64,000 nucleotides of DNA, taken from Icerya purchasi. Lineage: Eukaryota > Arthropoda > Insecta > Hemiptera > Monophlebidae. Under the pieces are notes generated by a model. That model was not told the origin of the DNA and ran no database searches. It saw only the letters and a list, made by a program, of their open reading frames with translations. Below, piece after piece: positions 48,050-60,431 of the stretch (the stretch's first letter is position 1; the number at the start of each line of letters is the position of its first letter). The stretch covers positions 379,490,188 through 379,554,187 of the forward strand of contig CM077116.1 in assembly GCA_039619475.1 (NCBI GenBank). Reading direction: 5' to 3'. The translations under genes were made by a program, and so were the position numbers.

Positions 48050-48708
48050 GCGATCGGTAGTGCCTGTAAAGCCGCGGAGACGCTACACATCTAATACCAG
48101 AAAATCGAATATTTTTTCCTTACCTGAGAATTCTTTGTGCAGTCGAATATTTTCAAATGATGCCTTAAGGACTTCAACTTTTGTAAATAGAGAGTAGTGT
48201 TGCCTCTTTGGAAAGTTGTCGGTAGTGTCTGTAAAGCCTCCGCACGTTCCAAGAGGACAGCTGTCTGTAGTGCTTGAAAAGCCTCAGAACGTTTGGTATG
48301 GAAAGCGGTCGGTAGTGCCTGTAAAGCCTCCGCCGCGTTCCGAGACACTACACATCTAATACCAGAAAATCGAATATTTTTTCCTTACCTGAGAATTCTT
48401 TGTGCAGTCGAATATTTTCAAATGATGTCTTAAGGACTTCAACTTTTGTATATAGAGAGTAGTGTTTCCTCTTTGGAAAGTTGTCGGTAGTGCCTGTAAA
48501 GCCTCCACACGTCCCGAGAAGAAAGCTGCCTGTAGTGCTTGAAAAGCCTCAGAACGTTTGGTATGGAAAGCGGTCGGTAGTGCCTGTAAAGCCTCCGCCG
48601 CGTTCCGAGACGCTACACATCTAATACCAGAATATCGAATATTTTTTCCTTACCTGAGAATTCTTTGTGCAGTCGAATATTTTCGAATGATGTCTTAAGG
48701 ACTTCCAC
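48050..48708 (-). repeat. Monomer run, 2 copies (heads 48347, 48612)
   Basis: 48347 is the GAGGACAGCTGTC/TTGTAAATAG type next to a composite. 48612 has GTGTTTCCTC and AGCTGCCTG. With the composite it makes a 1041-bp unit. Confidence 0.93.
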
Positions 48709-49090
48709 TTTTTTTTATTTTTATTTTTTTTTTTTGGCCCGAACAGAACAGTTCATTTGGCCAGCAAACTACTACACGACTAGATATTAAAAAATACTAA
48801 TAATAGAAAATTCAGGAAGAGAAATTTCATTCATTCTACATTATGGCCGCAACTGCTGGCAGTGTCCACAATGCTCAATGAAACAAACAGAAACAAGCAA
48901 GATTTTTTCATTCTGGAAAAAGGAGGAAAAGAAACAATAGATAAATATTTTTATCTCACATTATGACCACAGTTGCCTGGCAATGCTCACAATGCATTAT
49001 GAGAAAAAGGAGGTAGTCACAGCCACACTGGACAAAGACTTCAATGTAAGAAAAAAAAAAAAAAAGTAAAATAATAGAGAAAGAAAAAAA
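48709..49090 (-). repeat. Composite insert 26
   Basis: Private change AAAGGAGGAAAAG (others AAAGGAGCAAAAG). Confidence 0.93.
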
Positions 49091-50447
49091 GCGATCGGTA
49101 GTGCCTGTAAAGCCGCGGAGACGCTACACATCTAATACCAGAAAATCGAATATTTTTTCCTTACCTGAGAATTCTTTGTGCAGTCGAATATTTTCAAATG
49201 ATGTCTTAGGGACTTCAACTTTTGTATATAGAGAGTAGTGTTGCCTCTTTGGAAAGTTGTCTGTAGTGCCTGTAAAGCCTCCACACGTCCCGAGAAGAAA
49301 GCTGTCTGTAGTGCTTGAAAAGCCTCAGTACGTTTGGTATGGAAAGCGGTCGGTAGTGCCTGTAAAGCCTCCGCCGCGTTCCGAGACGCTACACATCTAA
49401 TACCAGAATATGGAATATTTTTTCCTTACCTGAGAATTCTTTGTGCAGTCGAATATTTTCAAATGGTGTCTTAAGGACTTCAACTTTTGTATATAGAGAG
49501 TAGTGTTGCCTCTTTGGAAAGTTGTCGGTAGTGCCTGTAAAGCCTCCGCACGTTCCAAGAGGAAAGCTGTCTGTAGTGCTTGATTAGCCTCAGAACGTTT
49601 GGTATGGAAAGCGGTCGGTAGTGCCTGTAAAGCCTCCGCCGCGTTCCGAGACACTACACATCTAATACCAGAAAATCGAATATTTTTTCCTTACCTGAGA
49701 ATTCTTTGTGCAGTCGAATATTTTCAAATGATGTCTTAAGGACTTCAACTTTTGTATATAGAGAGTAGTGTTGACTCTTTGGAAAGTTGTCGGTAGTCCT
49801 TTAAAGCCTCCACACGTCCCGAAAAGAAAGCTGTCTGTAGTGCTTGAAAAGCCTCAGAACGTTTGGTATGGAAAGCGGTCGGTAGTGCCTGTAAAGCCTC
49901 CGCCGCGTTCCGAGACGCTACACATCTAATACCAGAATATCGAATATTTTTTCCTTACCTGAGAATTCTTTGTGCAGTAGAATATTTTCGAATGATGTCT
50001 TAGGGACTTCAACTTTTGTATATAGAGAGTAGTGTTGCCTCTTTGGAAAGTTGTCGGTAGTGCCTGTAAAGCCTCCACACGTCCCGAAAAGAAAGCTGTC
50101 TGTAGTGCTTGAAAAGCCTCAGAACGTTTGGTATGGAAAGCGGTCGGGAGTGCCTGTAAAGCCTCCGCCGCGTTCCGAGACGCTACATATCTAATACCAG
50201 AATACCGAATATTTTTTCCTTACCTGAGAATTCTTTTTGCAGTCGAATATTTTCGAATGATGTCTTAGGGACTTCAACTTTTGTATATAGAGAGTAGTGT
50301 TGCCTCTTCGGAAATATGTCGGTAGTGCCTATAAAGCCTCCACACGTTCCGAGAAGAAAGCTGTCTGTAGTGCTTGAAAAGCCTCAGAACGTTTGGTATG
50401 GAAAGCGGTCGGTAGTGCCTGTAAAGCCTCCGCCGCGTTCCGAGACG

Positions 50448-50802
50448 CTACACATCTAATACCAGAATATCGAATATTTTTTCCTTACCTGAGAATTCTT
50501 TGTGCAGTCGAATATTTTCAAATGATGTCTTAAGGATTTCAACTTTTGTATATAGAGAGTAGTGTTGGCTCTTTGGAAAGTTGTCGGTAGTGCCTGTAAA
50601 GCCTCCACACGTTCCGAGAAGAAAGCTGTCTGTAGTGCTTGAAAAGCCTCAGAACGTTTGGTATGGAAAGCGGTCGGTAGTGCCTGTAAAGCCTCCGCAC
50701 GTTCCAAGAGGAAAGCTTTCTGTAGTGCTTGAAAAGCCTCAGAACGTTTGGTATGGAAAGCGGTCGGTAGTGCCTGTAAAGCCTCCGCCGCGTTCCTAGA
50801 CG
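50448..50802 (-). repeat. Expanded 355-bp monomer, right arm
   Basis: One extra 90-bp sub-repeat pair (GCACGTTCCAAGAGGAAAGC in the middle). It has the TTCCTAGACG head found on 445-bp monomer 14126, which suggests a shared origin across the inversion. Confidence 0.9.
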
Positions 50803-51862
50803 CTACACATCTAATACCAGAAAATCGAATATTTTTTCCTTACCTGAGAATTCTTTGTGCAGTCGAATATTTTCAAATGATGTCTTAAGGACTTCAACTT
50901 TTGTATATAGAGAGTAGTGTTGCCTCTTTGGAAAGTTGTCAGTGGTGCCTGTAAAGCCTCCACACGTTCCGAGAAGAAAGCTGTCTGTAGTGCTTGAAAA
51001 GCCTCAGAACGTTTGGTATGGAAAGCGGTCGGTAGTGCCTGTAAAGCCTCCGCCGCGTTCCAAGACACTACACATCTAATACCAGAAAATCGAATATTTT
51101 TTCCTTACCTGAGAATTCTTTGTGCAGTCGAATATTTTCGAATGATGTCTTAAGGACTTCAACTTTTGTATATAGAGAGTAGTGTTGCCTCTTCGGAAAG
51201 TTGTCGGTAGTGCCTGTAAAGCCTCCACACGTCCCGAGAAGAAAGCTGTATGTAGTGCTTGAAAAGCCTCAGAACGTTTGGTATGGAAAGCTGTCGGTAG
51301 TGCCTGTAAAGCCTCCGCCGCGTTCCTAGACGCTACACATCTAATACCAGAAAACCGAATATTTTTTCCTTACCTGAGAATTCTTTGTGCAGTCGAATAT
51401 TTTCGAATGATGTCTTAAGGACTTCAACTTTTGTATATAGAGAGTAGTGTTGCCTCTTTGGAAAGTTGTCGGTAGTGCCTGTAAAGCCTCCACACGTTCC
51501 GAGAAGAAAGCTGTCTGTAGTGCTTGAAAAGCCTCAGAACGTTTGGTATGGAAAGCGGTCGGTAGTGCCTGTAAAGCCTCCGCCGCGTTCCAAGACACTA
51601 CACATCTAATACCAGAAAATCGAATATTTTTTCCTTACCTGAGAATTCTTTGTGCAGTCGAATATTTTCGAATGATGTCTTAAGGACTTCAACTTTTGTA
51701 TATAGAGAGTAGTGTTGCCTCTTCGGAAAGTTGTCGGTAGTGCCTGTAAAGCCTCCACACGTCCCGAGAAGAAAGCTGTATGTAGTGCTTGAAAAGCCTC
51801 AGAACGTTTGGTATGGAAAGCTGTCGGTAGTGCCTGTAAAGCCTCCGCCGCGTTCCTAGACG
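50803..51862 (-). repeat. 530-bp dimer repeated twice
   Basis: 50803-51332 and 51333-51862 are paired monomers. The first of each pair ends CAAGACACTACAC; the second has GCTGTATGTAG and AAGCTGTCGGTAG with a TTCCTAGACG head. This is a local two-monomer higher-order period without a composite. Confidence 0.8.
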
Positions 51863-52223
51863 CTACACATCTAATACCACAATATCGAATATTTTTTCCT
51901 TACCTGAGAATTCTTTGTGCAGTCGAATATTTTCGAATGATGTCTTAAGGACTTCAACTTTTGTATATAGAGAGTAGTGTTGCCTCTTTGGAAAATTGTC
52001 GGTAGTGCCTGTAAAGCCTCCACACGTCCCGAGAAGAAAGCTGTCTGTAGTGCTTGAAAAGCCTCAGAACGTTTGGTATGGAAAGCGGTCGGTAGTGCCT
52101 GTAAAGCCTCCGCCGCGTTCCGAGACGCTACACATCTAATACCAGAAAATCGAATATTTTTTCCTTACCTGAGAATTCTTTGTGCAGTCGAATATTTTCG
52201 AATGATGTCTTAAGGACTTCCAC

Positions 52224-52605
52224 TTTTTTTTATTTTTATTTTTTTTTTTTGGCCCGAACAGAACAGTTCATTTGGCCAGCAAACTACTACACGACTAGAT
52301 ATTAAAAAATACTAATAATAGAAAATTCAGGAAGAGAAATTTCATTCATTCTACATTATGGCCGCAACTGCTGGCAGTGTCCACAATGCTCAATGAAACA
52401 AACAGAAACAAGCAAGATTTTTTCATTCTGGAAAAAGGAGCAAAAGAAACAATAGATAAATATTTTTATCTCACATTATGACCACAGTTGCCTGGCAATG
52501 CTCACAATGCATTATGAGAAAAAGGAGGTAGTCACAGCCACACTGGACAAAGACTTCAATGTAAGAAAAAAAAAAAAAAAGTAAAATAATAGAGAAAGAA
52601 AAAAA
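52224..52605 (-). repeat. Composite insert 27
   Basis: Common form; counterpart of insert 24 at 5332 bp but without its private changes. Confidence 0.93.
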
Positions 52606-52999
52606 GCGATCGGTAGTGCCTGTAAAGCCGCGGAGACGCTACACATCTAATACCAGAAAATCGAATATTTTTTCCTTACCTGAGAATTCTTTGTGCAGTC
52701 GAATATTTTCAAATGATGTCTTAAGGACTTCAACTTTTGTATATAGAGAGTAGTGTTGCCTCTTTGGAAAGTTGTCGGTAGTGCCTGTAAAGCCTCCACA
52801 CGTCCCGAGAAGAAAGCTGCCTGTAGTGCTTGAAAAGCCTCAGAACGTTTGGTATGGAAAGCGGTCGGTAGTGCCTGTAAAGCCTCCGCCGCGTTCCGAG
52901 ACGCTACACATCTAATACCAGAAAATCGAATATTTTTTCCTTACCTGAGAATTCTTTGTGCAGTCGAATATTTTCGAATGATGTCTTAAGGACTTCCAC
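52606..52999 (-). repeat. Monomer run, 1 copy (head 52903)
   Basis: Counterpart of 47274-47667 with the same AGCTGCCTG marker. Confidence 0.93.
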
Positions 53000-53381
53000 T
53001 TTTTTTTATTTTTATTTTTTTTTTTTGGCCCGAACAGAACAGTTCATTTGGCCAGCAAACTACTACACGACTAGATATTAAAAAATACTAATAATAGAAA
53101 ATTCAGGAAGAGAAATTTCATTCATTCTACATTATGGCCGCAACTGCTGGCAGTGTCCACAATGCTCAATGAAACAAACAGAAACAAGCAAGATTTTTTC
53201 ATTCTGGAAAAAGGAGCAAAAGAAACAATAGATAAATATTTTTATCTCACATTATGACCACAGTTGCCTGGCAATGCTCACAATGCATTATGAGAAAAAG
53301 GAGGTAGTCACAGCCACACTGGACAAAGACTTCAATGTAAGAAAAAAAAAAAAAAAGTAAAATAATAGAGAAAGAAAAAAA
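53000..53381 (-). repeat. Composite insert 28
   Basis: Common form; counterpart of insert 25. Confidence 0.93.
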
Positions 53382-54040
53382 GCGATCGGTAGTGCCTGTA
53401 AAGCCGCGGAGACGCTACACATCTAATACCAGAAAATCGAATATTTTTTCCTTACCTGAGAATTCTTTGTGCAGTCGAATATTTTCAAATGATGCCTTAA
53501 GGACTTCAACTTTTGTAAATAGAGAGTAGTGTTGCCTCTTTGGAAAGTTGTCGGTAGTGTCTGTAAAGCCTCCGCACGTTCCAAGAGGACAGCTGTCTGT
53601 AGTGCTTGAAAAGCCTCAGAACGTTTGGTATGGAAAGCGGTCGGTAGTGCCTGTAAAGCCTCCGCCGCGTTCCGAGACACTACACATCTAATACCAGAAA
53701 ATCGAATATTTTTTCCTTACCTGAGAATTCTTTGTGCAGTCGAATATTTTCAAATGATGTCTTAAGGACTTCAACTTTTGTATATAGAGAGTAGTGTTTC
53801 CTCTTTGGAAAGTTGTCGGTAGTGCCTGTAAAGCCTCCACACGTCCCGAGAAGAAAGCTGCCTGTAGTGCTTGAAAAGCCTCAGAACGTTTGGTATGGAA
53901 AGCGGTCGGTAGTGCCTGTAAAGCCTCCGCCGCGTTCCGAGACGCTACACATCTAATACCAGAATATCGAATATTTTTTCCTTACCTGAGAATTCTTTGT
54001 GCAGTCGAATATTTTCGAATGATGTCTTAAGGACTTCCAC
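53382..54040 (-). repeat. Monomer run, 2 copies (heads 53679, 53944)
   Basis: Counterpart of 48050-48708, including GTGTTTCCTC and AGCTGCCTG. Confidence 0.93.
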
Positions 54041-54421
54041 TTTTTTTTATTTTTATTTTTTTTTTTTGGCCCGAACAGAACAGTTCATTTGGCCAGCAAA
54101 CTACTACACGACTAGATATTAAAAAATACTAATAATAGAAAATTCAGGAAGAGAAATTTCATTCATTCTACATTATGGCCGCAACTGCTGGCAGTGTCCA
54201 CAATGCTCAATGAAACAAACAGAAACAAGCAAGATTTTTTCATTCTGGAAAAAGGAGCAAAAGAAACAATAGATAAATATTTTTATCTCACATTATGACC
54301 ACAGTTGCCTGGCAATGGTCACAATGCATTATGAGAAAAAGGAGGTAGTCACAGCCACACTGGACAAAGACTTCAATGTAAGAAGAAAAAAAAAAAAGTA
54401 AAATAATAGAGAAAAAAAAAA
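54041..54421 (-). repeat. Composite insert 29, mildly diverged
   Basis: Private changes are CAATGGTCACAATG, GTAAGAAGAAAA and an uninterrupted A run before GCGATCGG. Confidence 0.92.
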
Positions 54422-55080
54422 GCGATCGGTAGTGCCTGTAAAGCCGCGGAGACGCTACACATCTAATACCAGAAAATCGAATATTTTTTCCTTACCTGAG
54501 GATTCTTTGTGCAGTCGAATATTTTCGAATGATGTCTTAGGGACTTCAACTTTTGTATATAGAGAGTTGTGTTGCCTCTTCGGAAATATGTCGGTAGTGC
54601 CTATAAAGCCTCCACACGTTCCGAGAAGAAAGCTGTCTGTAGTGCTTGAAAAGCCTCCGAACGTTTGGTATGGAAAGCGGCCGGTAGTGCCTGTAAAGCC
54701 TCCGCCGCGTTCCGAGCCGCTACACATCTAATTCCAGAAAATCGAATATTTTTTCCTTACCTGAGAATTCTTTGTGCAGTCGAATATTTTCAAATGATGT
54801 CTTAAGGACTTCAACTTTTGTATATAGAGAGTACTGTTTCCTCTTTGGAAAGTTGTCGGTAGTGCCTGTAAAGCCTCCACACGTCCCGAGAAGAAAGCTG
54901 CCTGTAGTTCTTGAAAAGCCTCAGAACGTTTGGTATGGAAAGCGGTCGGTAGTGCCTGTAAAGCCTCCGCCGCGTTCCGAGACGCTACACATCTAATACC
55001 AGAATATCGAATATTTTTTCCTTACCTGAGAATTCTTTGTGCAGTCGAATATTTTCGAATGATGTCTTAAGGACTTCCAC
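54422..55080 (-). repeat. Monomer run, 2 copies (heads 54719, 54984), unusually diverged
   Basis: 54455-54719 holds many private changes: GAGGATTCTTTG (EcoRI lost), GAGAGTTGTGTTG, CCTCCGAACG, GCGGCCGGTAG, GAGCCGCTACAC. CTAATTCCAG lies just beyond. 54720-54984 has GAGTACTGTTTCC and GTAGTTCTTG. This makes one extra 1041-bp unit relative to 48709-49123. Confidence 0.9.
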
Positions 55081-55462
55081 TTTTTTTTATTTTTATTTTT
55101 TTTTTTTGGCCCGAACAGAACAGTTCATTTGGCCAGCAAACTACTACACGACTAGATATTAAAAAATACTAATAATAGAAAATTCAGGAAGAGAAATTTC
55201 ATTCATTCTACATTATGGCCGCAACTGCTGGCAGTGTCCACAATGCTCAATGAAACAAACAGAAACAAGCAAGATTTTTTCATTCTGGAAAAAGGAGCAA
55301 AAGAAACAATAGATAAATATTTTTATCTCACATTATGACCACAGTTGCCTGGCAATGCTCACAATGCATTATGAGAAAAAGGAGGTAGTCACAGCCACAC
55401 TGGACAAAGACTTCAATGTAAGAAAAAAAAAAAAAAAGTAAAATAATAGAGAAAGAAAAAAA
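55081..55462 (-). repeat. Composite insert 30
   Basis: Common form; counterpart of insert 26 at 6372 bp without its GAGGAAAAG change. Confidence 0.93.
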
Positions 55463-58400
55463 GCGATCGGTAGTGCCTGTAAAGCCGCGGAGACGCTACA
55501 CATCTAATACCAGAAAATCGAATATTTTTTCCTTACCTGAGAATTCTTTGTGCAGTCGAATATTTTCAAATGATGTCTTAGGGACTTCAACTTTTGTATA
55601 TAGAGAGTAGTGTTGCCTCTTTGGAAAGTTGTCTGTAGTGCCTGTAAAGCCTCCACACGTCCCGAGAAGAAAGCTGTCTGTAGTGCTTGAAAAGCCTCAG
55701 TACGTTTGGTATGGAAAGCGGTCGGTAGTGCCTGTAAAGCCTCCGCCGCGTTCCGAGACGCTACACATCTAATACCAGAATATGGAATATTTTTTCCTTA
55801 CCTGAGAATTCTTTGTGCAGTCGAATATTTTCAAATGGTGTCTTAAGGACTTCAACTTTTGTATATAGAGAGTAGTGTTGCCTCTTTGGAAAGTTGTCGG
55901 TAGTGCCTGTAAAGCCTCCGCACGTTCCAAGAGGAAAGCTGTCTGTAGTGCTTGATTAGCCTCAGAACGTTTGGTATGGAAAGCGGTCGGTAGTGCCTGT
56001 AAAGCCTCCGCCGCGTTCCGAGACACTACACATCTAATACCAGAAAATCGAATATTTTTTCCTTACCTGAGAATTCTTTGTGCAGTCGAATATTTTCAAA
56101 TGATGTCTTAAGGACTTCAACTTTTGTATATAGAGAGTAGTGTTGACTCTTTGGAAAGTTGTCGGTAGTCCTTTAAAGCCTCCACACGTCCCGAAAAGAA
56201 AGCTGTCTGTAGTGCTTGAAAAGCCTCAGAACGTTTGGTATGGAAAGCGGTCGGTAGTGCCTGTAAAGCCTCCGCCGCGTTCCGAGACGCTACACATCTA
56301 ATACCAGAATATCGAATATTTTTTCCTTACCTGAGAATTCTTTGTGCAGTAGAATATTTTCGAATGATGTCTTAGGGACTTCAACTTTTGTATATAGAGA
56401 GTAGTGTTGCCTCTTTGGAAAGTTGTCGGTAGTGCCTGTAAAGCCTCCACACGTCCCGAAAAGAAAGCTGTCTGTAGTGCTTGAAAAGCCTCAGAACGTT
56501 TGGTATGGAAAGCGGTCGGGAGTGCCTGTAAAGCCTCCGCCGCGTTCCGAGACGCTACATATCTAATACCAGAATATCGAATATTTTTTCCTTACCTGAG
56601 AATTCTTTTTGCAGTCGAATATTTTCCAATGATGTCTTAAGGACTTCAACTTTTGTATATAGAGAGTAGTGTAGCCTCTTCGGAAATTTGTCGGTAGTGC
56701 CTATAAAGCCTCCACACGTTCCGAGAAGAAAGCTGTCTGTAGTGCTTGAAAAGCCTCAGAACGTTTGGTATGGAAAGCGGTCGGTAGTGCCTGTAAAGCC
56801 TCCCCCGCGTTCCGAGACGCTACACATCTAATACCAGAAAATCGAATATTTCTTCCTTACCTGAGAATTCTTTGTGCAGTCGAATATTTTCGAATGATGT
56901 CTTAAGGACTTCAACTTTTGTATATAGAGAGTAGTGTTGACTCTTCGGAAAGTTGTCGTTAGTGCCTGTAAAGCCTCCACACGTCCCGAGAAGAAAGCTG
57001 TCTGTAGTGCTTGAAAAGCCTCAGAACGTTTGGTATGGAAAGCGGTCGATAGTGCCTGTAAAGCCTCCGCCGCGTTCCCAGACGCTACACATCTAATACC
57101 AGAAAATCGAATATTTTTTCCTTACCTGAGAATTCTTTGTGCAGTCGAATATTTTCGAATGATGTCTTAGGGACTTCAACTTTTGTATATAGAGAGTAGT
57201 GTTGCCTCTTCGGAAATATGTCGGTAGTGCCTATAAAGCCTCCACACGTTCCGAGAAGAAAGCTGTCTCTAGTGCTTGAAAAGCCTCAGAACGTTTGGTA
57301 TGGAAAGCGGTCGGTGGTGCCTGTAAAGCCTCCACCGCGTTCCAAGACGCTACACATCTAATACCAGAAAATCGAATATTTTTTCCTTACCTGAGAATTC
57401 TTTGTGCAGTCGAATATTTTCGAATGATGTCTTAGGGACTTCAACTTTTGTATATAGAGAGTAGTGTTGCCTCTTCGGAAATATGTCGGTAGTGCCTATA
57501 AAGCCTCCACACGTTCCGAGAAGAAAGCTGTCTGTATTGCTTGAAAAGCCTCAGAACGTTTGGTATGGAAAGCGGTCGGTAGTGCCTGTAAAGCCTCCGC
57601 CGCGTTCCGAGACGCTACACATCTAATACCAGAAAATCGAATATTTTTTCCTTACCTGAGAATTCTTTGTGCAGTCGAATATTTTCAAATGATGTCTTAG
57701 GGACTTCAACTTTTGTATATAGAGAGTAGTGTTGCCTCTTCGGAAATATGTCGGTAGTGCCTATAAAGGCTCCACACGTTCCGAGAAGAAAGCTGTCTGT
57801 AGTGCTTGAAAAGCCTCGGAACGTTTGGTATGGAAAGCGGTCGGTAGTGCCTGTAAAGCCTCCGCACGTTCCAAGAGGAAAGCTGTCTGTAGTGCTTGAA
57901 AAGCCTCAGAACGTTTGGTATGGAAAGCGGTCGGTAGTGCCTGTAAAGCCTCCGCCGCGTTCCTAGACGCTACACATCTAATACCAGAAAATCGAATATT
58001 TTTTCCTTACCTGAGAATTCTTTGTGCAGTCGAATATTTTCAAATGATGTCTTAAGGACTTCAACTTTTGTATATAGAGAGTAGTGTTGCCTCTTTGGAA
58101 AGTTGTCGGTAGTGCCTGCAAAGCCTCCACACATTCCGAGAAGAAAGCTGTCTGTAGTGCTTGAAAAGCCTCAGAACGTTTGGTATGGAAAGCGGTCGGT
58201 AGTGCCTGTAAAGCCTCCGCCGCGTTCCGAGACACTACACGTCTAATACCAGAAAATCGAATATTTTTTCCTTACCTGAGAATTCTTTGTGCAGTCGAAT
58301 ATTTTCAAATGATGTCTTAAGGACTTCAACTTTTGTATATAGAGAGTAGTGTTGCCTCTGCGGAAATATGTCGGTAGTGCCTATAAAGCCTCCACACGTT

Positions 58401-58860
58401 CCGAGAAGAAAGCTGTCTGTAGTGCTTGAAAAGCCTCAGAACGTTTGGTATGGAAAGCGGTCGGTAGTGCCTGTAAAGCCTCCGCCGCGTTCCGAGACGG
58501 TACACATCTAATACCAGAAAATCGAATATTTTTTCCTTACCTGAGAATTCTTTGTGCAGTCGAATATTTTCGAATGATGTCTTAGGGACTTCAACTTTTG
58601 TATATAGAGAGTAGTGTTGCCTCTTTGGAAATATGTCGGTAGTGCCTATAAAGACTCCACACGTTCCGAGAAGAAAGCTGTCTGTAGTGCTTGAAAAGCC
58701 TCAGAACGTTTGGTATGGAAAGCGGTCGGTAGTGCCTGTAAAGCCTCCGCCGCGTTCCGAGACGCTACACATCTAATACCAGAAAATCGAATATTTTTTC
58801 CTTACCTGAGAATTCTTTGTGCAGTCGAATATTTTCGAATGATGTCTTAAGGACTTCCAC
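55463..58860 (-). repeat. Monomer run, 12 copies (heads 55760 to 58764)
   Basis: The first four repeat 49124-50182 in order (AGAATATGGAAT, GCTTGATTAGCC, 264-bp GTCCTTTAAAG copy at 56289, GCTACATATC). 56819 has GTGTAGCCTC, GGAAATTTGTC and CCTCCCCCGCG. 57084 has ATTTCTTCC just inside its end. 57969 is 355 bp. 58234 has CTGCAAAGCC and CACATTCCG. 58499 has GAGACGGTACAC. 58764 has AAAGACTCCAC. Confidence 0.92.
57615..57969 (-). repeat. Expanded 355-bp monomer, right arm, second
   Basis: Same five-sub-repeat structure and TTCCTAGACG head as 50448-50802, 7167 bp away. Private changes are TATAAAGGCTCC and CCTCGGAACG. Confidence 0.9.
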
Positions 58861-59243
58861 TTTTTTTTATTTTTATTTTTTTTTTTTGGCCCGAACAGAA
58901 CAGTTCATTTGGCCAGCAAACTACTACACGACTAGATATTAAAAAATACTAATAATAGAAAATTCAGGAAGAGAAATTTCATTCATTCTACATTATGGCC
59001 GCAACTGCTGGCAGTGTCCACAATGCTCAATGAAACAAACAGAAACAAGCAAGATTTTTTCATTCTGGAAAAAGGAGCAAAATAAACAATAGATAAATAT
59101 TTTTATCTCACATTATGACCACAGTTGCCTGGCGATGCTCACAATGCATTATGAGAAAAAGGAGGTAGTCACAGCCACACTGGACAAAGACTTCAATGTA
59201 AGAAAAAAAAAAAAAAAGTAAAATAATAGAGAAAAAAAAAAAA
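58861..59243 (-). repeat. Composite insert 31
   Basis: First of four inserts with AGCAAAATAAACAATAG, CTGGCGATGCTC and an uninterrupted A run before GCGATCGG. Confidence 0.93.
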
Positions 59244-60431
59244 GCGATCGGTAGTGCCTGTAAAGCCGCGGAGACGCTACACATCTAATACCAGAAAATC
59301 GAATATTTTTTCCTTACCTGAGAATTCTTTGTGCAGTCGAATATTTTCAAATGATGTCTTAAGGACTTCAATTTTGTATATTGAGAGTAGTGTTGCCTCT
59401 TTGGAAAGTTGTCGGTAGTGCCTGTAAAGCCGCCGCACGTTCCAAGAGGAAAGCTGTCTGTAGTGCTTGAAAAGCCTCAGAACGTTTGGTATGGAAAGCG
59501 GTCGGTAGTGCCTGTAAAGCCTCCGCCGCGTTCCGAGACACTACACATCTAATACCAGAAAATCGAATATTTTTTCCTTACCTGAGAATTCTTTGTGCAG
59601 TCGAATATTTTCAAATGATGTCTTAAGGACTTCAACTTTTGTATATAGAGAGTAGTGTTGCCTCTTCGGAAATATGTCGGTAGTGCCTATAAAGCCTCCA
59701 CACGTTCCGAGAAGAAAGCTGTCTGTAGTGCTTGAAAAGCCTCAGAACGTTTGGTATGGAAAGCGGTCGGTAGTGCCTGTAAAGCCTCCGCCGCGTTCCG
59801 AGACGCTACACATCTAATACCAGAAAATCGAATATTTTTTCCTTACCTGAGAATTCTTTGTGCAGTCGAATATTTTCGAATGATGTCTTAGGGACTTCAA
59901 CTTTTGTATATAGAGAGTAGTGTTGCCTCTTCAGAAATATGTCGGTAGTGCCTATAAAGCCTCCACACGTTCCGAGAAGAAAGCTGTCTGTAGTGCTTGA
60001 AAAGCCTCAGAACGTTTGGTATGGAAAGCGGTCGGTGGTGCCTGTAAAGCCTCCGCCGCGTTCCAAGACGCTACACATCTAATACCAGAAAATCGAATAT
60101 TTTTTCCTTACCTGAGAATTCTTTGTGCAGTCGAATATTTTCGAATGATGTCTTAGGGACTTCAACTTTTGTATATAGAGAGTAGTGTTGCCTCTTTGGA
60201 AATATGTCGGTAGTGCCTATAAAGACTCCACACGTTCCGAGAAGAAAGCTGTCTGTAGTGCTTGAAAAGCCTCAGAACGTTTGGTATGGAAAGCGGTCGG
60301 TAGTGCCTGTAAAGCCTCCGCCGCGTTCCGAGACGCTACACATCTAATACCAGAAAATCGAATATTTTTTCCTTACCTGAGAATTCTTTGTGCAGTCGAA
60401 TATTTTCGAATGATGTCTTAAGGACTTCCAC
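59244..60431 (-). repeat. Monomer run, 4 copies (heads 59540, 59805, 60070, 60335)
   Basis: 59540 is 264 bp (TTCAATTTTGTATATTG, one base short) with AAGCCGCCGCACG. 59805 and 60070 have TATAAAGCC. 60335 has AAAGACTCCAC. Confidence 0.92.

Larger units (their letters stand above)
46531..49123 (-). repeat. 5332-bp-spaced duplication, copy 1 (partner 51863-54454)
   Basis: Three composites with one and two monomers between them recur in order 5332 bp apart, starting from the TACCACAATATCG monomer. Differences lie in inserts 24, 26 and 29. Confidence 0.85.
49091..52223 (-). repeat. Monomer run, 11 copies (heads 49388 to 52127)
   Basis: 49388 ends near AGAATATGGAAT. 49653 has GCTTGATTAGCC. 49917 is 264 bp (GTCCTTTAAAG). 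50182 has GCTACATATC. 50447 has TTCTTTTTGCAG. 50802 is 355 bp. 51332 and 51862 have GCTGTATGTAG. 51067 and 51597 have CAAGACACTAC. Confidence 0.92.

Noticed and set aside
52351..52397. Short ATG frame starting ATGGCCGCAACTGC in the insert
   Set aside because: Good start context but a stop after about a dozen codons and no continuation; no support as a gene or exon beyond chance.
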